A DNA stretch of 47,110 bases, taken from assembly GCA_947382625.1 (NCBI GenBank), contig CANDAG010000030.1, positions 1 through 47,110 on the forward strand, given 5' to 3'. Numbering within the stretch: position 1 is the stretch's first letter; the number at the start of each line of letters is the position of its first letter. A model generated the notes under the pieces. That model searched no databases. It was given only the letters and a program-made list of their open reading frames with translations, and had not been told where the DNA came from. The position numbers and the translations under genes are program-made. The DNA comes from an uncultured Lachnospiraceae bacterium (lineage in GTDB: Bacteria > Bacillota > Clostridia > Lachnospirales > Lachnospiraceae). Positions 37,366 through 45,620 of this stretch are shown in pieces.

Positions 37366-38202
37366 ATGAAAATAGGAACTTGCGTTTCCTTTTCCTCAAT
37401 GGATGGAATGGATGAAAAACTGGCAGTTCTACGCGAAAACCATTTCTTTTCTTGTCAACTTATATCTTGGAATCCCAATGCATGGACAGATGAAAACGCA
37501 ACTACATTAAAACTGCTGTTTGAAAAATATGGTATTACTGTTTCAGCATTCTGGTGTGGCTGGGAGGGTCCCTGTGAGTGGAACTTTTATACGGGACAGC
37601 TAACTTTGGGGCTTGTACCGCCTTGTTACCGCACCGTGCGAATAAAAAATCTCTGCGATGGCGCTGACTTTGCCCTGAAGCTCGGGGTCGTCGATGTAAT
37701 AACTCATATGGGCTTTATTCCCGAAAATCCGTACGACCCCAATTTCAGCAGCTTTTGTGTTGCAGTAAAGCAGGTGGCACAGCATTTAAAGACAAACGGT
37801 CAGTATCTGCTGTTTGAAACAGGTCAGGAGACCCCTGTAACTATGCTGCGATGCTTTGAAACTGTAGGCTGCGATAATCTCGGTATCAATTTAGATACTG
37901 CAAACCTTATCCTTTATGGCAAGGCAAATCCTGTAGACGCGCTTGATGTGTTTGGGAAATATGTCAGAAACCTTCATGCCAAGGACGGCTGTTACCCTGT
38001 CAACGGCCATGATCTGGGCTGTGAAACCTGCATTGGTGACGGCAAGGTGGATTTTAGGGGGGTATTCAAAAAGCTGCACGAACTGGGCTACAATTCGCAT
38101 GTGACGATAGAACGTGAGATAAAGGGTGGCCAACAGATAGCCGATATACTGGAATCAAGAGAGTACCTTCAAAAAATTATTGATGAAATTTATGGCAAAT
38201 AA
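37366..38202 (+). CDS. Sugar phosphate isomerase/epimerase-like TIM barrel
   Basis: 278 residues of the xylose-isomerase-like/AP endonuclease 2 superfamily. Metal-ligand positions are visible in YLLFETGQE (Glu), NLGINLDTANL (Asp), VRNLHAKD (His) and VTIEREIKG (Glu). Members isomerise or epimerise keto-sugars or inositol derivatives. GGGAGG precedes the ATG. It is followed after 21 bases by a second Gfo/Idh enzyme. Codon use is AT-richer than in the genes outside the cassette. Confidence 0.85.
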   Translation: MKIGTCVSFSSMDGMDEKLAVLRENHFFSCQLISWNPNAWTDENATTLKLLFEKYGITVSAFWCGWEGPCEWNFYTGQLTLGLVPPCYRTVRIKNLCDGADFALKLGVVDVITHMGFIPENPYDPNFSSFCVAVKQVAQHLKTNGQYLLFETGQETPVTMLRCFETVGCDNLGINLDTANLILYGKANPVDALDVFGKYVRNLHAKDGCYPVNGHDLGCETCIGDGKVDFRGVFKKLHELGYNSHVTIEREIKGGQQIADILESREYLQKIIDEIYGK

Positions 38203-38223
38203 AAATGCCGGAAAGGATAAAAA

Positions 38224-39168
38224 ATGTTAAAGATTGGTTTGGTAGGCGTCGGCGGTATAAGCGGCGAGCATATCCCTGTATGGGAAGCTATGGAGAACGT
38301 GGAGTTATCAGCAATATGTGATATTCGTACTGAGCGTATGGAGCGTTATCCCGAAAAACACAGATATACAGACTTCAATGAAATGTTGGAAAAAGAGGAT
38401 ATTGATATTTTGGACATCTGCCTGCCTACTTATTTGCACGCGGATTTTGCTGTCAACGCTATGGAAAAGGGTATACATGTAATATGCGAGAAGCCCGTTT
38501 CTTTAAAGAAAGAAGATGTGGATCGTGTTTATTCAGTTGCACAGAAGATGAACGTTAAATTTATGGTTGCTCAGGTACTGCGGTTCTGGCCTGAATATGA
38601 ATTAATAAAAGAAATTTACGATACGGGAAAATATGGAATGCTTCTATCAGGCTATATGAACCGTCTTGGAACGTGTCCGAAATGGAGCTGGGATAACTGG
38701 ATGAAAGATCCTCTCCGCAGCGGCCTTGTTCCTTACGACCTGCACGTACATGACCTGGATTTTATGATATATGCGTTCGGTCAACCTATAAGTATGCAAA
38801 GCCACCGTTCAAAAAGACCCGAACAGGACTATATCAGTGCAATATACAATTACGAGGATTTTTTTATTACTGCCGAAGCCGCCTGGTATGCTGCTCCGAT
38901 GCCATTCAACGCAGGTTTCCGTTTTCAATTTGAAGAGGCTCTTATCACCTATGTTGACGGCAAATGCATTGCCTATCAAAATGACAACACGATACTTGAT
39001 CTATCATTGGGAGAAGTTGGCGGATCAGGTTCTCTCAATCTGCCAAGGACAAATGCTTACGCCAATGAAATACACTATTTTACAGACTGCGTTCTAACAG
39101 GAAAATTCCCCGATAAGATAAGGCCTGCGGAGCTTGAAACAGTGATTGGTATATTAAACGAGATATAA
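38224..39168 (+). CDS. Gfo/Idh/MocA family oxidoreductase (second of two)
   Basis: 314 residues, slightly short for the family. It begins LKIGLVGVGGISGEHIPVW (NAD site), has ICEKPVSL, and the catalytic segment GLVPYDLHVHDLDFMIYAFG. Downstream of the isomerase, it may carry out the second redox step of an oxidise-isomerise-reduce route on a sugar. The annotated end is close to where the IS256 remnant begins, so a lost C-terminal tail is possible. Confidence 0.87.
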   Translation: MLKIGLVGVGGISGEHIPVWEAMENVELSAICDIRTERMERYPEKHRYTDFNEMLEKEDIDILDICLPTYLHADFAVNAMEKGIHVICEKPVSLKKEDVDRVYSVAQKMNVKFMVAQVLRFWPEYELIKEIYDTGKYGMLLSGYMNRLGTCPKWSWDNWMKDPLRSGLVPYDLHVHDLDFMIYAFGQPISMQSHRSKRPEQDYISAIYNYEDFFITAEAAWYAAPMPFNAGFRFQFEEALITYVDGKCIAYQNDNTILDLSLGEVGGSGSLNLPRTNAYANEIHYFTDCVLTGKFPDKIRPAELETVIGILNEI

Positions 39169-39243
39169 GTGCGCAAAACAATTCTCTGCTAAATTCTTTC
39201 GGTTTCGAAAAAAAATGCGCAGGATTTTCAAATTTGTAATGAT

Positions 39244-39412
39244 TCACTTGCAAATGGGCAGGTAGAGCCGTCTTTTCTGGTTCTGCCCTGTCCATTTTTT
39301 TGATATCCATCATCGCCGGGTACAGTATCTTTAACAGCTTCTTGTCCATAGAAAATACACTCTTTGATTTCGTTACCTTCCTCTGCCTGCATTTTACTTT
39401 CCCTACCGTCAC
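39244..39412 (-). pseudogene. Remnant of IS256/Mutator-type transposase C-terminus
   Basis: On the minus strand the frame reads QRKVTKSKSVFSMDKKLLKI then LYPAMMDIKK; after a one-base shift it continues KWTGQNQ and soon hits TGA. This matches the C-terminal segment of IS256-family transposases (LLK-LYLA-MDITKKWTG). Only about 55 codons remain, with a frameshift and no upstream part, so it is dead. It lies at the right edge of the AT-richer cassette and directly against the YolD-like gene. Confidence 0.6.
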
Positions 39413-39843
39413 ACCTCCTCTATCTCCACAATCTTATCCATACCAATCCTCTCCCCGCCCTTAAAAATCAGCATCCGCTCACATACATCCACTCTTTTGA
39501 GCTGCCCTGTAACCGTAACATAAGCGCCTCCATCCTTCCTCTCATCCGGCTGAAAATAGGTAACCGCAACCTCCGGCGTCTCTCCGCCCGGCATCTGAAG
39601 CATCTGCAGCCTTTCCAGTTTTTCATCCAGAAATACTCTGGCATCCTCCTCCAGCTCCGCTCTGCTGTCGGTGAGACGGCCGGTTTCCCGGATGGCATCC
39701 TCAAACCCTGTAAGAGCGGCAAAAGGAGAAAACTGCGCTGCTCTCTCAGCCACCGGCATTGGCGCATGAACGGTGGATACATGGTGGGGAAGATGGATAA
39801 TATCATCATAGCGGTGTTTGTCCTGAGTATTGCTTTTTTTCAT
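39409..39843 (-). CDS. YolD-like protein, partner of the Y-family polymerase
   Basis: 144 residues from the ATG at 39843, preceded by AGGAGG. The segment AERAAQFSPFAALTGFEDAI is the hallmark of clostridial YolD-like proteins that sit behind UvrX-type polymerases; the C-terminal half is a beta-rich YolD domain. It is thought to assist or regulate the polymerase, but the mechanism is not established. It begins 97 bases after the polymerase stop, so it is probably on the same SOS transcript. Confidence 0.82.
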   Translation of the reverse strand: MKKSNTQDKHRYDDIIHLPHHVSTVHAPMPVAERAAQFSPFAALTGFEDAIRETGRLTDSRAELEEDARVFLDEKLERLQMLQMPGGETPEVAVTYFQPDERKDGGAYVTVTGQLKRVDVCERMLIFKGGERIGMDKIVEIEEV

Positions 39844-39940
39844 ATTCAACCTCCTCGTATAGGATAGGAAGCACATTGATGCGTGATCGATCATAAGAAA
39901 TCCAACATCTTCGATGAGTCCCTCCTTGCGACATATGCGG

Positions 39941-41521
39941 TTACGCCTTATGTCCGCCAATCTGCCGGTTCCTCTCTAAGGTCATCGCTCCCTTCTCAAG
40001 ATTCATGCCCTTCAGGATGGCATTTTTGCCATATTTCTTTTTGATGTCCAGCATGGCCTTCTGCACCCTTTTCTCCTTCTCCCGTTCTGCCGCTTCCTCT
40101 TCCTTTTGCCTCTGCAACGCTTCATAATCAGTAAAGAGATCCAACTGTTCAAAAGTAACGCTCTCGGAGACCTCACCTTCTGCCGCCACATGATTGGCAG
40201 TGACATAAACCCGTCTGACGAAAAGCGTGGAATCTACAATCCGCTCATAAAGTGCTGTGACGGCATCTAAAATTTCCTTCGTGGAAGATGTCGGCCTTCC
40301 AAGATTGGCGGTTCCATGGGCATGCTTCGGAATCCTTCTGCCATAAGGGTCTGTAGTGACAGGCCCTTTATAGCTTTTTCTGATCTTCGGGTCGGAAAGG
40401 CTTTCCCTGTCGTAACCTACGGTCAGCACCATCTGGTCTGTCACCAGGCCTTTGTCAACCAGATCCAGTACCAACAGATCCGTCATCTCCCGCACAATCA
40501 GCTTTGCCTTTTCAAAGCTGTAGGGGCAATGCAGTACCTGTCCGGAGCCCACACTGCTGCTCTCAGGCTTATAGGCCTTCACATCTGCAATGGTACATGG
40601 CTCCCATCCCCATGCATGGTCGATGAGAAGCTGGGCATTTATGCCAAACAGCCTATAAAGGAGGTCTTCATTATAATAATCTCTATTTTTCCCAAGAGAA
40701 CACCTTGCCACATCCCCCATAGTAAAGAGCCCGTTTTCTTCCAGCTTCCTGGCATAGCCTCTGCCAATCCGCCAGAAATCGGTAAGAGGACGATGGTCCC
40801 ACAAAAGCCTGCGGTACGTCATCTCATCCAGCTCTGCAATCCTCACCTCGCCCTCATCCGTGGTCACATGCTTCGCCACAATATCCATGGCAACCTTACA
40901 AAGATACAGATTAGTACCGATCCCTGCCGTGGCCGTAATTCTGGTCTCTTCAAAAACCTCTCCTATGATCTTCCGGGCCAGCTCCCGGGCACTTAGCCGG
41001 TAAGCTCCCAGATAGGCTGTAACATCCATAAACACCTCGTCGATAGAATAAACATGGATATCCTCCGGTGCCACATATTTCAAATAAATATGATAGATTC
41101 TGGTGCTGTAGTCCATATATAGAGCCATTCTCGGAGTTGCCGTAATATAGGAAACGGAAAGCTCCGGCTGATGCTTTAGCTCTTCGCTGTCACAGGAATC
41201 TCCTGCGAAGGTATATCCCGGCACAGTTTGTCTGCGCAGGGCATTCACCTCCCTGATCTTCTGCACCACTTCAAAAAGCCTTGCCCTGCCAGAAATACCA
41301 TAGGCTTTCAGGGAAGGTGACACCGCAAGGCAGATGGTCTTTTCCGTGCGGCTTTTATCCGCAACCACAAGGTTAGTGGTAAGCGGATCCAACCCCCGCT
41401 CCACACACTCTACGGAAGCGTAGAAGGATTTCAGATCTATTGCGATATAAACATGCTGCTTCTGGGGTACAGTCTTATTGTTCTCTGATAAATCGGAAGC
41501 CGTTGCCTTTGACGAGCCCAT
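39941..41521 (-). CDS. Y-family translesion DNA polymerase, UvrX/DinB-like
   Basis: 526 residues from the ATG at 41521, preceded by AAGGAGAGG. Palm-domain catalytic motifs are YIAIDLKSFYASVECVE (first Asp) and YSIDEVFMDV (Asp-Glu pair); a helix-hairpin-helix and little-finger domain follow, and the C-terminal ~60 residues are a charged coiled coil. It copies past DNA lesions at low fidelity. The upstream ATG at 41572 overlaps the -10 box, so it cannot be the start. Expression should be under LexA. Confidence 0.92.
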   Translation of the reverse strand: MGSSKATASDLSENNKTVPQKQHVYIAIDLKSFYASVECVERGLDPLTTNLVVADKSRTEKTICLAVSPSLKAYGISGRARLFEVVQKIREVNALRRQTVPGYTFAGDSCDSEELKHQPELSVSYITATPRMALYMDYSTRIYHIYLKYVAPEDIHVYSIDEVFMDVTAYLGAYRLSARELARKIIGEVFEETRITATAGIGTNLYLCKVAMDIVAKHVTTDEGEVRIAELDEMTYRRLLWDHRPLTDFWRIGRGYARKLEENGLFTMGDVARCSLGKNRDYYNEDLLYRLFGINAQLLIDHAWGWEPCTIADVKAYKPESSSVGSGQVLHCPYSFEKAKLIVREMTDLLVLDLVDKGLVTDQMVLTVGYDRESLSDPKIRKSYKGPVTTDPYGRRIPKHAHGTANLGRPTSSTKEILDAVTALYERIVDSTLFVRRVYVTANHVAAEGEVSESVTFEQLDLFTDYEALQRQKEEEAAEREKEKRVQKAMLDIKKKYGKNAILKGMNLEKGAMTLERNRQIGGHKA

Positions 41522-41570
41522 ACCTGTCCTCTCCTTCCCCGGTCTGATAATCTTTTCTTCTGCGAAATTC

Positions 41571-41599
41571 ATTATATCAGAACTTATGTTCGATTTCAA
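41571..41599 (-). promoter_or_regulatory. SOS promoter with LexA box for the polymerase operon
   Basis: Minus-strand TTGAAA (41594-41599), exactly 17 bases, TATAAT (41571-41576). Inside the spacer lies CGAACATAAGTTCT (41579-41592), a 1-mismatch match to the Gram-positive LexA site CGAAC-N4-GTTCG. LexA bound there would block polymerase directly. Confidence 0.88.
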
Positions 41600-41654
41600 T
41601 ATCAAAGAATAAATTTCGCCCTTTTCAGCAGAGTACGGTTATCAAACAAAATAT

Positions 41655-41683
41655 TTGCCCATTCCCCCGCCCCGTTATATAAT
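41655..41683 (+). promoter_or_regulatory. Promoter of the nitroreductase gene
   Basis: TTGCCC (41655-41660), 17-base spacer, TATAAT (41678-41683). The start point near 41690 puts repeats G1 and G2 in the mRNA leader. Confidence 0.65.
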
Positions 41684-41693
41684 TATTATGGAA

Positions 41694-41769
41694 AACAACG
41701 TACTGCACGCTTTGCGAACAGCCTTTATGTTAAACAAGGAGCGGCACGCTTCGCGGGCTCTCTTCATGC
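41694..41769 (+). repeat. Hairpin repeat doublet G1-G2 in the nitroreductase leader
   Basis: G1 (41694-41731) and G2 (41732-41769) are two direct copies at 38-base spacing, of the CTTCGCG-centre subtype and more diverged than B1-B2. They fill most of the leader between the promoter and the ribosome site. Confidence 0.8.
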
Positions 41770-41799
41770 AAAGCAAATCATAACAGGAGGAAAACACCC

Positions 41800-42330
41800 A
41801 TGAACAACATAATTGAAGCAATCCAAAAACGCAGTTCCACCAGAGGCTACACAGCCGAGCCTCTGACAGATGCGGAATTGAATACCCTGATCCAGTCCGG
41901 CCTGCAGGCGCCTACCGCCGCCAACCGCCAGGAGATCCATTTCACCGTATTAAAGGGCGACAATTCCCTTTTAAAGGAGCTCGAGGACGAAAAGAACCGC
42001 CTGCGGGAAATCGTAAACCCGCCCCACAATTTTTACTATGAAGCTCCCACGGTAGTCATCATCAGCGCCGACAGTACCTACAAATGGGGCTCCTTAGACG
42101 CCGGCATCGCCGTGGAAAATATGGCTCTTGCGGCGGAAGGACTTGGACTGGGAAACCTGATCATCGGCTGTATTGACGATGCCATCAAGGGCGAAAAACA
42201 GGAATATTTCTCAAATGCCCTGCATTTTCCTGAAAATTATGAATATAAGATCGCCATTGCCTTCGGACACAAGGCCGTAACCAAAGAGCCCCATACCTAC
42301 AGCGAGGAGGTACAGGTTACCCGTCTGTAA
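41800..42330 (+). CDS. Nitroreductase-family FMN protein
   Basis: 176 residues, the short form of the family. The FMN-binding start IQKRSSTRGYTAEPL has the family's R-S-x-R motif, followed by GLQAPTAANRQEIHF; the C-terminal half has DAGIAVENMALAAEGLGLG. It reduces nitro compounds, quinones or flavin; the native substrate is unknown. Acts as a cytosolic homodimer in this family. AGGAGG precedes the ATG. The gene is flanked on both sides by repeat doublets (G1-G2 and H1-H2). Confidence 0.9.
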   Translation: MNNIIEAIQKRSSTRGYTAEPLTDAELNTLIQSGLQAPTAANRQEIHFTVLKGDNSLLKELEDEKNRLREIVNPPHNFYYEAPTVVIISADSTYKWGSLDAGIAVENMALAAEGLGLGNLIIGCIDDAIKGEKQEYFSNALHFPENYEYKIAIAFGHKAVTKEPHTYSEEVQVTRL

Positions 42331-42332
42331 AA

Positions 42333-42408
42333 AACAACGGGTGACAGGCTTTGCCAGTCACCCTTATGTTAATCAAACGCCGTCACGCTTCGCGAGCCGG
42401 CTTATTGA
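42333..42408 (+). repeat. Hairpin repeat doublet H1-H2
   Basis: H1 (42333-42370) starts two bases after the nitroreductase stop codon and is the GGCTTTGCC-centre subtype with a TTATGTT tail. H2 (42375-42408) is the CTTCGCGAG subtype and shares 25 identical bases with copy F inside the ABC transporter gene. The two subtypes thus occur side by side. Confidence 0.88.
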
Positions 42409-42414
42409 TGAAAA

Positions 42415-42446
42415 CAGGGGACGGATCTGTCTCCGTCCCCTGCTTT
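42415..42446. terminator. Bidirectional terminator between nitroreductase and blaR1-like genes
   Basis: Perfect 11-base arms CAGGGGACGGA (42415-42425) and its complement (42432-42442), 6-base loop, CTTTC after it on the plus strand and TTTTC on the minus strand. Confidence 0.88.
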
Positions 42447-42499
42447 CATCAGGTCATCGTCTCTGAAAAGGAATCCTGTCAAACCAGCCGGCCACGCAT

Positions 42500-44710
42500 C
42501 TAATGCTGAGGCAATTCCGGATAAGGCCCGACCACGTCAGAAATCTCCCGCAATTCCTTATTATAAAACACCTCGTACCATTGCCCCGACTCCGTCTGGA
42601 GGGTCCAGGTATCATCCATATCCGGATAACGCTGCTCCATGGTCTTTATTCCTTCTGTCTCCCCTATGGGCAGCCGCTCAAAATACCAGCGGATCACTTC
42701 CTCATCCGTCATGTTTTCCATATCCTCCGGAAAGACTCTCCACAACACCGGCGAAAACCAGACGTCTCGTCCCGACACCACGCCAATCGAAGAAATGCTC
42801 TTGTCATAACCGCTTATGTTATATCGGGTGTCCACACCAAAGGACCGGCTGAAAAATATTCTGGAATGGGCCATATCCTCCGGCGTCCGGGAAAAGACGA
42901 TGTTTCCCATATTCGACACCTGGAAACAGGCCGTTCCCACCTTTTCCCCTGTCCACTGATAAAGCTCCCAAAGAGCCTGCCTGGCCATATCCACCATTGT
43001 CACGTTGAAGCGTTCCTCATCTACGATGGCGGAAAGTGTGTACATGTCATCCTGCTCCACATAGGTCAGATCCAGATGCTCCGGCCCTTCCCCGTTTTTG
43101 TTATCCTCCACATATCTTATCATGTGCAGGATATTATCCTCATCGTAACGGCAATAGGTAACAAATGATTCCCCGGCTGTTCCTGCAACCTGGCTGATGA
43201 TCCATTGCCCCTCCGGGTCTGTTTCTACATTGCACAGGGTAACGCTGTACTCGAACTTTTGCTTCCGGGGATTCCAGAGCATACAGTAATAGGGGATATT
43301 AAGGCCATCTGTGCTGCGCCCCCGGATACACAGATCCTTCCATCCGTCGAAGTTCAAATCTGCTGCCAGCACATCGTCTGCCCTGATGGGCTCCCCGGAG
43401 GGATAAGGCTCATCCCCCTTCAGGATCCTCTGGTAGGCCGGCAGCTGCTCCTCATCATAGGCCTCGCTTCCCTGCCCCGGCTTAAGGACTGTCTGCAAAA
43501 TATCCTGCCCATCCTCCGGTGCCGGGGACGCCTTTGCATCCTCCTCTCCATGGCCCAAAGTAACGGCGGGTTGCTCCGCCTGCTGCTCTTCATCTGTCAC
43601 AGGATCTGCCTGCACTTCCCTCACCTGGTCATTTTTTCCTGTAAAAGTGATCACTAAGACCACTACCGCCAGCGCAGACAAAACCAACTGCATCCCTGTA
43701 CTTTTCTCCGGAGTATTTACGATCATTTTCAGCCGTTCCTTAAGCTGCCTTTTGCCCCCGCCCATGGCGGTGGAGATCCGCCATCTGTCCATGCCAAAAG
43801 CCTCTCCCGTACTAAGTGCCAGCAAGGCCCTTCCATACTCGTTGCGTTCTCTTCCGTCAAGCCCTTCCAGTACCTTTTCGTCGCATGCCAGCTCCCCGTC
43901 CCGGCCTGACAGATAAACCGCTGCCCACACCAATGGATTATACCAATGCAGGCAAAGACAAAAAGTCCTGACTAAAGCCCACCAGTTGTCATGATGTCTG
44001 TAATGCATACCTTCATGACTGAGAACAAAGCCTAAAAGCTTATGGTCAGCAAGTACCTGCTCCGTCACATAAATACCGGGATGAAACAAACCGGACAGAC
44101 AGGGGATTTCTATGATATCGGCAGTATAAACGGGTAACCGGCACCGGCGGCTCTCCGGCAGCCTCTCCTCTGTCACCTTCTGCCTGCCGGACTTCAGCCG
44201 CCTGCCATAGGCCAGATTGGTCAGCAATATCATGGTGCCCAAAAGCGCTGCCCCCAAAAGCCAGCCCCACCGCAGAACACTCTGCCAGCTTATCTTCCTC
44301 CCTTCGGCAGAAGCCTCCGGCAGAGCAGCCGGTATCCCGTCTACCGTCTGATGGACTTTAAGTCCCGTCTCTTCTTTTTCTTCGGCTTCCTTTCCGGACA
44401 TTGTCAGGAACGTATCTGCCTGGTCTGCCTGGCCTGCCTTCTCTGCCTGCCTTTGTCCTTCCTCCGCAAATGCATCCTCCCGGTCCATGATCTCCTGCTC
44501 CGCTTCCACCAATGGCCCCGGACGCTCCGGCAAAAGATTCAACACGCTGATGGCTGTTCCCCAAAAAGAAAAGGGCAGCAAAAGCCGCAGAGCAACTGCC
44601 AGCCACAAAGCATACCTCACACAGGGACGGATCCTCCTGCGGAAAATAAATCTGATCAGTATCACAAGCACGATCACCGCACAGGACGATAAAATCCATT
44701 CAACGCTCAT
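42500..44710 (-). CDS. BlaR1/MecR1-like membrane metallopeptidase with novel sensor region
   Basis: 736 residues from the ATG at 44710. The M56 peptidase domain holds helices near the N-terminus, the zinc motif HEGMH at 232-236 (followed by YRHHDNW) and a last helix at about 340-358. The external C-terminal ~375 residues are not the penicillin-binding sensor of true BlaR1: no SxxK/STYK-type motif is seen, and the region starts with an acidic linker and includes DVLAADLNFDGWKDL, which resembles a calcium-binding FG-GAP/VCBS turn. On signal it should cleave the BlaI-type repressor. It overlaps the repressor gene by 11 bases. Confidence 0.85.
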   Translation of the reverse strand: MSVEWILSSCAVIVLVILIRFIFRRRIRPCVRYALWLAVALRLLLPFSFWGTAISVLNLLPERPGPLVEAEQEIMDREDAFAEEGQRQAEKAGQADQADTFLTMSGKEAEEKEETGLKVHQTVDGIPAALPEASAEGRKISWQSVLRWGWLLGAALLGTMILLTNLAYGRRLKSGRQKVTEERLPESRRCRLPVYTADIIEIPCLSGLFHPGIYVTEQVLADHKLLGFVLSHEGMHYRHHDNWWALVRTFCLCLHWYNPLVWAAVYLSGRDGELACDEKVLEGLDGRERNEYGRALLALSTGEAFGMDRWRISTAMGGGKRQLKERLKMIVNTPEKSTGMQLVLSALAVVVLVITFTGKNDQVREVQADPVTDEEQQAEQPAVTLGHGEEDAKASPAPEDGQDILQTVLKPGQGSEAYDEEQLPAYQRILKGDEPYPSGEPIRADDVLAADLNFDGWKDLCIRGRSTDGLNIPYYCMLWNPRKQKFEYSVTLCNVETDPEGQWIISQVAGTAGESFVTYCRYDEDNILHMIRYVEDNKNGEGPEHLDLTYVEQDDMYTLSAIVDEERFNVTMVDMARQALWELYQWTGEKVGTACFQVSNMGNIVFSRTPEDMAHSRIFFSRSFGVDTRYNISGYDKSISSIGVVSGRDVWFSPVLWRVFPEDMENMTDEEVIRWYFERLPIGETEGIKTMEQRYPDMDDTWTLQTESGQWYEVFYNKELREISDVVGPYPELPQH

Positions 44711-45083
44711 GTTCCTTCTCCACCTCCGCATTATCCAGAATCTGTTTCAGTTCCTCGATCTCCTCTGCAGTCAGCTTCTGCTTTTCTACAAACCTGTTGA
44801 CCAGCATGCTGACGCTGCCCTGATAAACTCTCCCTAAAAAGCTCTCTGTCTCTTTTCCCACTGCGTCCTCTCTGCCTACCAGAGGAGAATAGGTTTTCAT
44901 CTTTCCGCTGTCATCGCAAAGAATCAATCCCTTATCCGTCATCCTGCGCAGCATAGTCAGAGTGGTGCTTCTGCTCCAGCCCTTCCGCTCCTCCATATCC
45001 GCTACGATCCGGCTCCCCACCTTGGGGGAAGCCTCCCAGAGGCTTTCCAGTACATGCCACTCTGCTCCGCTTAGCTCTTTCAT
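44700..45083 (-). CDS. BlaI/MecI-family transcriptional repressor
   Basis: 127 residues from the ATG at 45083. The winged helix (LSGAEWHVLESLWEASPKVG; WSRSTTLTMLRRMTDKGL) and the C-terminal dimer region (SVSMLVNRFVEKQKLTAEEI) match BlaI/MecI/CopY regulators, which are inactivated by the paired M56 protease. The longer reading to 45128 would translate operator DNA and is rejected. Two matching palindromes lie just upstream, so it should repress its own operon. Confidence 0.92.
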   Translation of the reverse strand: MKELSGAEWHVLESLWEASPKVGSRIVADMEERKGWSRSTTLTMLRRMTDKGLILCDDSGKMKTYSPLVGREDAVGKETESFLGRVYQGSVSMLVNRFVEKQKLTAEEIEELKQILDNAEVEKEHER

Positions 45084-45097
45084 AAATACCGCCCTTC

Positions 45098-45157
45098 TGT
45101 CTACATTGTAAACATTATACAAACTCATTCTAGCATGATCTGTTTACATTGTAAACA
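45098..45157 (-). promoter_or_regulatory. Autoregulated promoter with two BlaI-type operators
   Basis: Operator 2 (45141-45157, TGTTTACATTGTAAACA) is a perfect 17-base palindrome; operator 1 (45098-45114, TGTCTACATTGTAAACA) differs by one base. Both contain the TACA/TGTA core of BlaI-family sites; their centres are 43 bases apart. The promoter is between them: minus-strand TTTACA (45150-45155, inside operator 2), 17-base spacer, TAGAAT (45127-45132). Binding at both would cover the -35 box and the start region. Confidence 0.9.
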
Positions 45158-45191
45158 CATTTAGAAAAACTTTTCAGATCGCTTTTGTATA

Positions 45192-45220
45192 TTGACTTCT
45201 CTGTCCATATACCTTATACT
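45192..45220 (+). promoter_or_regulatory. Promoter of the lrgAB-gntR operon
   Basis: TTGACT (45192-45197), 17-base spacer, TATACT (45215-45220). Confidence 0.85.
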
Positions 45221-45224
45221 TTCC

Positions 45225-45241
45225 AACTGGTACTACCAGTT
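45225..45241 (+). promoter_or_regulatory. FadR/GntR-type operator
   Basis: AACTGGTACTACCAGTT is a perfect palindrome with the TGGT-N3-ACCA core of FadR-subfamily sites. It covers the predicted transcription start, so binding would repress. The GntR/FadR-type regulator at 46330, third gene of the operon, is the obvious ligand-responsive partner. Confidence 0.85.
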
Positions 45242-45266
45242 AGAAGATATAATTAAGGAGATCACT

Positions 45267-45620
45267 ATGAAATTTTTACGTCAATTCGGCATTATCCTCT
45301 TTTTCTCATTTCTGGGAGAGCTGCTGCATATCCTGCTGCCCCTCCCCGTCCCTGCAAGCGTCTATGGTCTGGTCCTTATGCTCATTGCTCTGTGCACAGG
45401 GATCTTAAAGCTGACACAGGTTAAGGAAACTGCCGGCTTTCTGATCGAGATCATGCCTGTCATGTTCATTCCTGCGGCGGCCGGACTTTTGGATGCATGG
45501 CCCGCTCTTGCACCGATCTGGCTCCCCATACTCCTGATCACAGTCATCACCACTGTTATTGTCATGGCGGTAACCGGCCGGGTGACACAGTTCATGATTC
45601 GAAAGGATAAGAAAAGATGA
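45267..45620 (+). CDS. lrgA: CidA/LrgA family membrane protein
   Basis: 117 residues with four predicted helices, starting KFLRQFGIILFFSFLGELLH and the family motif region LPLPVPASVYGLVLML. It begins at the ATG after AAGGAG; a longer frame to 45192 would translate the promoter. CidA/LrgA proteins are holin-like and act with LrgB, with reported roles in lysis control and in transport of small organic acids such as pyruvate. First gene of the operon; overlaps lrgB by 4 bases. Confidence 0.9.
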   Translation: MKFLRQFGIILFFSFLGELLHILLPLPVPASVYGLVLMLIALCTGILKLTQVKETAGFLIEIMPVMFIPAAAGLLDAWPALAPIWLPILLITVITTVIVMAVTGRVTQFMIRKDKKR

